Shown here: positions 34,594 through 39,392 of the stretch, piece by piece | How the letters are laid out: every line of letters begins with the position of its first letter | Numbering within the stretch: the first letter of the stretch is position 1 | Source of the DNA: an uncultured Clostridia bacterium | GTDB lineage: Bacteria > Bacillota > Clostridia > UBA1212 | Length of the DNA: 39,392 nucleotides | Assembly: GCA_947304585.1 (NCBI GenBank) | Contig: CAMZBI010000020.1 | Location: forward strand, 1 to 39,392 | Direction: 5' to 3' | Position numbers and translations under genes: made by a program | The notes under the pieces: model-generated | Told to the model about the DNA's origin: nothing | The model's database searches: none | What the model saw: the letters and a program-made list of their open reading frames with translations, nothing else

Positions 34594-35544
34594 TCAATTA
34601 TCGATGGGCTCGCCGTATTTGACTCCCAGTTTAAGCAACTTGCCTCTGATGTCCTCGATGGACTTGGCGCCAACGTTGTGAAGCTTCTTGATCTCGTCCG
34701 GTGACATGCGTACCAGTTCGCCAACGGTATTCACGCCTGCTCTCTTAAGAGCGTTGAGCGGTCTCTGGTTGAGCTCGAGTTCCTCAATAGGAGTGTTCAG
34801 CACGTCGTCTGCGATCTCAACTTCCTGAGCCTGCTTGGGCGAATCGTCATCGTCTTCCATCTCACCGCCGTTGACAAACAGATTGAACTGCCTGATGAGG
34901 ATCATTGCAGCTTCTTTAAGCGCATCCTCAGGGGTAATGGCACCGTTTGTCCTGATGTCGATGGTCAGTTTCTCATAGTCGGTAGCGTTTCCAACGAGAG
35001 TGTTCTCTATCGTTACGTTGACTTTTTCAATTGGCGAGAAGATCGAATCAATGAAGATCACGCCAAGAGGCATGCCGGCTTCCTTGTTCTTGTCTGCCTG
35101 TCTCCAGTTTCTGCCCTTCTTTACGGTGATGACCATGTTGAGTTTGGCATCTTCGTTAAGGGTGCAGATGTACTGCTCGGGGTTCAGTATCTCAATGTCG
35201 GAATTGAGCTCGATATCTCCTGCAGTAATGACGCCGGCGCCTTCCTTCTTAAGGACGACTTCCGTGGAGTCGGTATAGAGCTTAAAGTTAACGCACTTGA
35301 TATTGAGAACGATCTCAGTAACATCGTCCACAACACCGGGGATGGTGGAAAACTCATGTCTCACGCCATCGATCTGGATGGACGTTGCGGCAGCGCCTTC
35401 AAGCTGGGAAAGCATTATCCTTCTAAGGGAAGTTCCGATGGTGTTTCCAAGTCCCCTTGCGAGAGGTTCTACGACAAAAACGCCGTGACGGCCGTCCTCA
35501 GACAGTGTAACAGTTTCGAGTCTCGGTTTTTCAATATCAGCCAT
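34594..35544 (-). CDS. rpoA: RNA polymerase alpha subunit
   Basis: A 316-residue alpha subunit. The N-terminal dimerisation domain (LARGLGNTIGTSLRRIMLS) assembles beta and beta'. A flexible acidic linker (MEDDDDSPKQAQ) follows, and the C-terminal domain ELELNQRPLNALKRAGVNTV and GAKSIEDIRGKLLKLG binds UP elements and activators. The length is normal. It is flanked by rpsD and rplQ as in other Bacillota. Confidence 0.98.
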   Translation of the reverse strand: MADIEKPRLETVTLSEDGRHGVFVVEPLARGLGNTIGTSLRRIMLSQLEGAAATSIQIDGVRHEFSTIPGVVDDVTEIVLNIKCVNFKLYTDSTEVVLKKEGAGVITAGDIELNSDIEILNPEQYICTLNEDAKLNMVITVKKGRNWRQADKNKEAGMPLGVIFIDSIFSPIEKVNVTIENTLVGNATDYEKLTIDIRTNGAITPEDALKEAAMILIRQFNLFVNGGEMEDDDDSPKQAQEVEIADDVLNTPIEELELNQRPLNALKRAGVNTVGELVRMSPDEIKKLHNVGAKSIEDIRGKLLKLGVKYGEPIDN

Positions 35545-35568
35545 AATAAACCTCCTGTGAGCAAACTA

Positions 35569-36201
35569 TTATTTGCTGTACAACTCGACAATCAAATGCT
35601 CCTTGATCTCAAAGTCAATATCTTCACGCTTCGGGGCAGCAACCACCTTTGCCGAATAATTGTCCCTGTCATACTCAAGCCACGAAGGAACAAGACGTCC
35701 GCTTGTGGTGGAAACAATGTCGTCGAGACACTTCATCTCGCGGCTGTTCTTGGCGATGGCAATAACGTCACCCTCAGAAACTCTGTATGACGGAATGTCA
35801 ACTTTCTTACCGTTAACAGTGAAATGTCCGTGTCTTACCAGCTGTCTGGCTTCTGCTCTTGACTGGCCAAGGCCAATGCGGTAAACAACGTTGTCAAGTC
35901 TGCTCTCGAGAAGAATGAGAAGGTTTTCACCTGTGACACCCTTTTTCTTGCTGGCGAGTTCAAAGTAATTTCTGAACTGCTTCTCAAGAACGCCGTAGTA
36001 TCTCTTAACTTTCTGCTTTTCTCTGATCTGCACACCGTATTCGGAGGTCTTTTTCCTGGCCTGGTTTGCGCCGTGCTGGCCGGGGGCCTGATTTCTCTTC
36101 TCGAAGGGGCAGTTAGCCGAAAAACATTTTTCGCCTTTGAGGAAAAGTTTGCATCCCTCTCTCCTGCAAAGACGGCATGATGCATCTGTATATCTTGCCA
36201 T
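35569..36201 (-). CDS. rpsD: 30S ribosomal protein S4 (zinc type)
   Basis: A 210-residue primary 16S-binding protein. The N-terminus has four Cys (CRLCRREGC and [11 protein letters not shown]), the zinc-binding C+ form. The S4 RNA-binding domain is at about residues 95-160 ([25 protein letters not shown]). rpsD inside the alpha operon between rpsK and rpoA is unlike Bacillus subtilis, where rpsD is elsewhere, but common in Clostridia. Confidence 0.98.
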   Translation of the reverse strand: MARYTDASCRLCRREGCKLFLKGEKCFSANCPFEKRNQAPGQHGANQARKKTSEYGVQIREKQKVKRYYGVLEKQFRNYFELASKKKGVTGENLLILLESRLDNVVYRIGLGQSRAEARQLVRHGHFTVNGKKVDIPSYRVSEGDVIAIAKNSREMKCLDDIVSTTSGRLVPSWLEYDRDNYSAKVVAAPKREDIDFEIKEHLIVELYSK

Positions 36202-36218
36202 TTTCTTACACCTCCATA

Positions 36219-36617
36219 TTATACACGTCTTCTCTTGGGCGGTCTGCAGCCGTTGTGGGGAACGGGAGTCTCATCCTTGATGAGGATGATCGACAGTCCT
36301 GCGGTGGAGAGTGCTCTGATGGCAGCTTCGCGGCCTTGTCCCGGTCCTCTTACGTAGACTTCAACGTCTTTGAGGCCGTGATCCATAGCGGCTTTTGCAG
36401 CCTGCTCGGATGCGGACTGAGCGGCGAAAGGAGTGCTTTTCTTGGAGCCGCGGAAGCCGAGGCCACCGGCGCTTGCCCAGGAGATAGCATTTCCTGCCAA
36501 ATCTGTGATAGTTACTATAGTGTTGTTGAAGCTGGAACGGATATGAGCCTGACCGTGTTCGATATTCTTACGTTCTTTACGCTTACCTCTAACTACTTTT
36601 TTTGTCTTAGCAGCCAT
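36219..36617 (-). CDS. rpsK: 30S ribosomal protein S11
   Basis: A 132-residue platform protein. Typical segments are [29 protein letters not shown] [20 protein letters not shown], and the C-terminus [18 protein letters not shown]. Normal length, 17 bases upstream of rpsD and 17 bases downstream of rpsM. Confidence 0.98.
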   Translation of the reverse strand: MAAKTKKVVRGKRKERKNIEHGQAHIRSSFNNTIVTITDLAGNAISWASAGGLGFRGSKKSTPFAAQSASEQAAKAAMDHGLKDVEVYVRGPGQGREAAIRALSTAGLSIILIKDETPVPHNGCRPPKRRRV

Positions 36618-36634
36618 TAGTCAAACCCTCCCCG

Positions 36635-37003
36635 TTATTTCTTCTTGCCGGCAACAGTCTTGCTGGGGCCTTTTCTTGTTCTGGCGTTGGTTTTGGTTCT
36701 CTGTCCGCGAACAGGCAGCTTAGCCTTATGCCTTCTGCCTCTGTAGGATCCGTTCTCCATCAAACGCTTAATGTTGAGACTGACTTCTCTTCTGACGTCA
36801 CCCTCAACGATATAATCTCTGTCAATAACATCTCTGATGGCGTTGACTTCGTCATCAGTAAGATCTTTTACTCTTGTATCCGGATTGATACCGGTCTTGG
36901 CAATAATCTCTTTAGCTTTCGTATTGCCAATGCCGTAAATGTACGTAAGTCCGATTTCAACACGCTTTTCTCTCGGTAAGTCTACACCCGCTATACGTGC
37001 CAT
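36635..37003 (-). CDS. rpsM: 30S ribosomal protein S13
   Basis: A 122-residue head protein contacting tRNA and S19. [20 protein letters not shown], the helix-hairpin-helix [13 protein letters not shown] and the basic tail [14 protein letters not shown] are canonical. The ATG at 37003 has GGAGGTG upstream. Confidence 0.98.
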   Translation of the reverse strand: MARIAGVDLPREKRVEIGLTYIYGIGNTKAKEIIAKTGINPDTRVKDLTDDEVNAIRDVIDRDYIVEGDVRREVSLNIKRLMENGSYRGRRHKAKLPVRGQRTKTNARTRKGPSKTVAGKKK

Positions 37004-37069
37004 TAGCTAAAACACCTCCAATTGGTTCAAAAAAGCATTTCTGCAACGCGCATTAATTATAAAGGAACA

Positions 37070-37186
37070 TCAGCCCTGCTTCTGCTTATGCTTCGGGTAA
37101 GCATCACAGATAACCATAACTTTTCCGTGTCTCTTGATGATCTTGCACTTGTCGCAGATCGGTTTAACCGACGGTCTAACCTTCAT
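37070..37186 (-). CDS. rpmJ: 50S ribosomal protein L36
   Basis: A 38-residue zinc-ribbon protein starting [14 protein letters not shown]. The ligands are C11, C14, C27 and H33, so it is the zinc-binding form. It has one residue more than the usual 37, because the segment after the third Cys reads CDAYPKH instead of the common CENPKH spacing. GAGGA precedes the ATG at 37186. It lies between infA and rpsM, its standard place. Confidence 0.96.
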   Translation of the reverse strand: MKVRPSVKPICDKCKIIKRHGKVMVICDAYPKHKQKQG

Positions 37187-37238
37187 AATAATCCTCCTCT
37201 AAGGCAGACTGCCAAAGTCCGCCACAAATTTCAAATAC

Positions 37239-37454
37239 TTACTTTCGCCAGGTGATTATGCCGCGGTTGAGATCGTAAGGTGAAAGGTGAACTTTTACCT
37301 TGTCTCCGGCGATAATCTTAATATAGTTCGTTCTGAGTTTTCCCGAGATGTGCGCAGTCACAACGTGCCCGTTTTCAAGAGTGACCTTGAAAACACAGTT
37401 CGGCATTACTTCTGTAACGACACCCTCAAGTTCGATAAAATCCTGTTTTGCCAA
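37239..37454 (-). CDS. infA: Translation initiation factor IF-1
   Basis: A 71-residue S1/OB-fold protein that occupies the A site during initiation. [39 protein letters not shown] and the end [14 protein letters not shown] are canonical. It is 18 bases downstream of map. Confidence 0.98.
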   Translation of the reverse strand: MAKQDFIELEGVVTEVMPNCVFKVTLENGHVVTAHISGKLRTNYIKIIAGDKVKVHLSPYDLNRGIITWRK

Positions 37455-37472
37455 AACTCAATTCCTCCCATA

Positions 37473-38237
37473 TTAAATCAGCGTAGTAATAACGGGCTCT
37501 CCGTCAGTGACTATGATCGTGTTCTCGTAGTGGGCTGAAAGCTTGCCGTCGGCAGTTCTCACTGTCCACTTGTTTTTATCGATCTTAGTCCCATAGCCTC
37601 CTGCGCAGATCATCGGTTCCACTGCAATGGCAATACCGGGGATAAGCATAATGCCTCTCCGGTTTGTCCTGTAATTAGGTACTTCAGGATCTTCGTGGAG
37701 TTCTCTTCCTATTCCGTGACCGGTGAATTCACGGACGACAGAGTAACCATTCGACTCAGCGTGGTCCTGCACAGCGCCGGAGATGTCAATCACGCGCTTC
37801 CCGGGAACTGCATTTTTGATACCTTCAAAAAAACACTCCCGCGTCACGCGGACCAGCCGCGACGTCTCTTCACTGCACTCGCCAACTTCATAAGTTCTGG
37901 CCGCATCTCCCTGATACCCCTTATAGGAACACCCAACATCGATTGTCACGATGTCGCCGCTTTTTAAGACGCGGTTATCCGGTATGCCATGGATTATCTC
38001 GTCGTTCACCGACGCACACACACTTGCGGGAAACGGCGGAGCACCATAAATACCGGGTTGGCCCTTAAAGGACGGGAGCGCACCATTTTTCATTATAACA
38101 CTCTCAGAATATTTGTCAAGCTGTTTTGTCGTAATTCCAGGCTTAATAACATCGTTGAGTGACTCGAGAAGTTCCGCCAGAATCCGTCCGGCGGCCTTCA
38201 TCAATTCTATTTCGTATTTCGACTTGGTGTAAAGCAT
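37473..38237 (-). CDS. map: Methionine aminopeptidase type I
   Basis: A 254-residue dinuclear metalloprotease that removes N-terminal Met. The substrate His is in EIIHGIPDNR. Metal ligands are seen in VTIDVGCSYKGYQGDAART (two Asp), FTGHGIGRELHEDP (His), AVEPM (Glu) and ENTIIVTD (Glu). No zinc-finger extension. It follows adk by 27 bases and precedes infA. Confidence 0.98.
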   Translation of the reverse strand: MLYTKSKYEIELMKAAGRILAELLESLNDVIKPGITTKQLDKYSESVIMKNGALPSFKGQPGIYGAPPFPASVCASVNDEIIHGIPDNRVLKSGDIVTIDVGCSYKGYQGDAARTYEVGECSEETSRLVRVTRECFFEGIKNAVPGKRVIDISGAVQDHAESNGYSVVREFTGHGIGRELHEDPEVPNYRTNRRGIMLIPGIAIAVEPMICAGGYGTKIDKNKWTVRTADGKLSAHYENTIIVTDGEPVITTLI

Positions 38238-38264
38238 TGCTTACTGTCTGTTTATATATTCCGT

Positions 38265-38918
38265 TCAAGCATTTCTCATTATGAGAGCGCGGATCGTGTT
38301 GTCCAGAGACTCCTGGATTCCGTCGACGCCAATGCTTTCGATGAGATTGCCCTTCTCTTTGTAATAATCAACCAGGGGCTCGGTGGAGCTGTGGTATTCT
38401 TTAAGCCTCTTGGCGATGACTTCCGGAGTGTCGTCGTCCCGGAGAACCACCTCGTGGCCGCAGGCGTCGCAGTTGACGCCGTTCTTGGGAGGTCTGTGTC
38501 CCAGGTGATAAGTCGCCTTGCAGTTGGGGCAAACGCGCCTCTGGGAGATCCTTTCGATCACAGCCTGATCGTCCACCACGATGTTGACGACAACGTCAAG
38601 CTTTTTGCCGATACTTTCGAGGAATGCGTCAAGTTTCTCCGCCTGGGGAATGGTCCTGGGAAATCCGTCAAGGATCGCCCCGTCAACACAGTCGGGCTGG
38701 CTCAGCCTGTCCTCAACTATCGCAACCGTGACTTCGTCCGGAACCAGCAGGCCATTGTTAATATATGAAGCGGCAAGCTGTCCCAGTTCAGTCCGGTTTT
38801 TGATATTTGCCCTGAAGATATCGCCTGTGGAGATGTGAGGGATCTTCAGTATTTCGGCGAGTTTCACTGCCTGTGTTCCTTTTCCTGCGCCGGGAGCGCC
38901 GAGAAGCATTAAGATCAT
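38265..38918 (-). CDS. adk: Adenylate kinase (zinc-type LID)
   Basis: A 217-residue kinase converting ATP + AMP to two ADP. P-loop GAPGAGKGTQ, the AMP-binding ISTGDIFR, and GFPRTIPQAE are present. The LID carries four Cys (CPNCKATYH and CDACGHEVV), the zinc form usual in Gram-positives. The ATG at 38918 has CGGAGG upstream; the open frame to 38972 has no such site. secY, the usual upstream neighbour, is not in the window; instead there is repeat-bearing intergenic DNA. Confidence 0.98.
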   Translation of the reverse strand: MILMLLGAPGAGKGTQAVKLAEILKIPHISTGDIFRANIKNRTELGQLAASYINNGLLVPDEVTVAIVEDRLSQPDCVDGAILDGFPRTIPQAEKLDAFLESIGKKLDVVVNIVVDDQAVIERISQRRVCPNCKATYHLGHRPPKNGVNCDACGHEVVLRDDDTPEVIAKRLKEYHSSTEPLVDYYKEKGNLIESIGVDGIQESLDNTIRALIMRNA

Positions 38919-39135
38919 AAACTGTCCTCCGGTAATTATTGTCCCGAAAAACCGGGATTCTTTTTCGCCCAAACATGGCGTCGTTCTCTATTACGCCCGT
39001 CACCCGTTTTTCCGGGCCGGAGCAGTCTTAAAGGACGGCGCCATATTGATGTAATTTCATGGCTTGTTCAGCCATTGGCCAATGATTTTTCTGCCTGTGC
39101 AAACTGTTTCTCAGGTTTCTGATTCTTCAATTCTC
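38919..39135. other. Intergenic leader region upstream of adk
   Basis: No gene is supported. It holds two small inverted repeats on the minus strand, CCCGG-TTTTT-CGGG (38948-38961 region) and CCCGG-AAAAA-CGGG (39004-39017 region). A CATTGGCCAATG perfect palindrome at 39073-39084 is two overlapping copies of the iterated GCCAATG motif. No convincing promoter was found for adk. Confidence 0.5.
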
Positions 39136-39392
39136 TGGACGACCCCGAAGCTGTGCGGAAGCACTGCGAGCGGGGAGTCCGGAGAAAAAGAGCCAATCAA
39201 ACTGATTTTTGAGCTATTTTTTCTTGAGCGACCCCGAAGCTGTGCGGAAGCACTGCGAGCGGGGAGTCCGGGGAAAAAGAGCCGTTTAACTGATTTTTGA
39301 GCTATTTTTTTCTGGACGACCCCGAAGCTGTGCAGAGGCACTGCGAGCGGGGAGTCCGGGGAAAAAGAGCCGTTTAACTGATTTTTGAGCTA
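39136..39392. repeat. Three tandem 88-89-bp hairpin repeats at the window end
   Basis: Copies start (at GACCCCGAAG) at 39141, 39230 and 39318; the last is cut by the window end. Each has a hairpin CCCCG...GTGC-GGAA-GCAC...CGGGG, outer GGAC/GTCC pairs in copies 1 and 3, then GAAAAAGAGCC, a spacer and TTTTTGAGCTATTTTTT. In copy 3 the loop is AGAG but the GTGC/GCAC stem is kept, suggesting structure is maintained. Spacing, length and absence of spacers of constant size rule out CRISPR. Confidence 0.85.

Larger units (their letters stand above)
1915..39084. repeat. Dispersed iterated motif CGCCAATG / CATTGGCG
   Basis: Core GCCAATG or its complement occurs at 1915, 2983, 7500, 8712, 10972, 11475, 12791, 15459, 15478, 16340, 16971, 18261, 18485, 18582, 19092, 19921, 21576, 23064, 23893, 24731, 26371, 26903, 27970, 28374, 28642, 29044, 29103, 29397, 29593, 30051, 30286, 30843, 31560, 35872, 36926, 38328, 39073 and 39078. 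That is 38 by eye, 28 of them CGCCAATG, in genes and between genes, on both strands. Confidence 0.7.

Noticed and set aside
39064..39341. Frames of 76-78 codons in the terminal repeats
   Set aside because: They only translate the hairpin repeat units and have no ribosome binding site.
39136..39392. Possible CRISPR array
   Set aside because: The whole 88-89-bp unit repeats, including the would-be spacer, and no cas gene is present.

Overview
The window looks like a chromosomal segment of an uncultured Clostridia-type Bacillota (Firmicutes), possibly a gut or rumen member of the Oscillospirales/Christensenellales. This rests on the Gram-positive order adk-map-infA-rpmJ-rpsM-rpsK-rpsD-rpoA-rplQ, strong GGAGG ribosome binding sites, frequent TTG/GTG starts, zinc-type S4, L36 and Adk, a FtsY without the long acidic N-terminus, and moderate GC (about half, judged by eye). 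The genus cannot be fixed from the sequence alone. I see no prophage, IS element or CRISPR array.

Layout. 0.2-1.9 kb (+): a two-gene unit with a DUF6062-like double Cys/His protein and a P-loop protein fused to an Asp23/Gls24 domain. 2.0-9.1 kb (-): smc, ftsY, a small two-helix membrane protein and an FtsK/SpoIIIE-type motor without membrane domain, a chromosome and secretion block. 9.2-12.4 kb (-): ybaB, recR, prfA and sua5/tsaC, an information-processing operon with a clear promoter. 12.7-15.3 kb (-): two paralogous secreted proteins, each with its own promoter and terminator and a shared C-terminal Cys-Gly/GGG/TM/RKKH anchor. 15.3-16.4 kb: a gene-poor stretch with a 22-bp tandem repeat, a CAT-anticodon tRNA behind a consensus promoter, a 20-bp perfect hairpin and several broken copies of tRNA 3' ends. 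16.4-20.9 kb (+): a hypothetical protein, an alpha/beta hydrolase, a lipoprotein and an ABC-F ATPase. 21.0-24.0 kb (-): a zinc/cadmium resistance operon (SmtB/CzrA-type repressor, free HMA domain, P1B-2 ATPase) with a TGAA-N6-TTCA operator on its promoter, plus an HD hydrolase. 24.2-28.5 kb (+): an esterase-like hydrolase and two glycosyltransferase genes, the second a fusion of two GT-B enzymes. 28.5-33.9 kb (-): a GH71/GH99-like lipoprotein and three RNA-modification or methyltransferase genes. 34.0-38.9 kb (-): the alpha-operon ribosomal cluster with adk, map and infA. 38.9-39.4 kb: intergenic DNA with three tandem 88-89-bp hairpin repeats running off the end.

The most unusual signal is not a gene. 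The octamer CGCCAATG (core GCCAATG) and its complement recur across the window: I count 38 cores and 28 octamers by eye, against roughly 5 and 1 expected. They lie on both strands, in several reading frames (some using the otherwise uncommon TTG Leu codon) and in intergenic DNA. This suggests a DNA-level, genome-wide iterated motif comparable in kind to HIP1 or DNA uptake sequences. Other points worth following are the shared C-terminal anchor of the surface paralogues, the apparent split of an FtsK into motor and membrane genes, the tRNA-fragment region, the terminal hairpin repeats and an insertion of about 50 residues in ribosomal protein L17.
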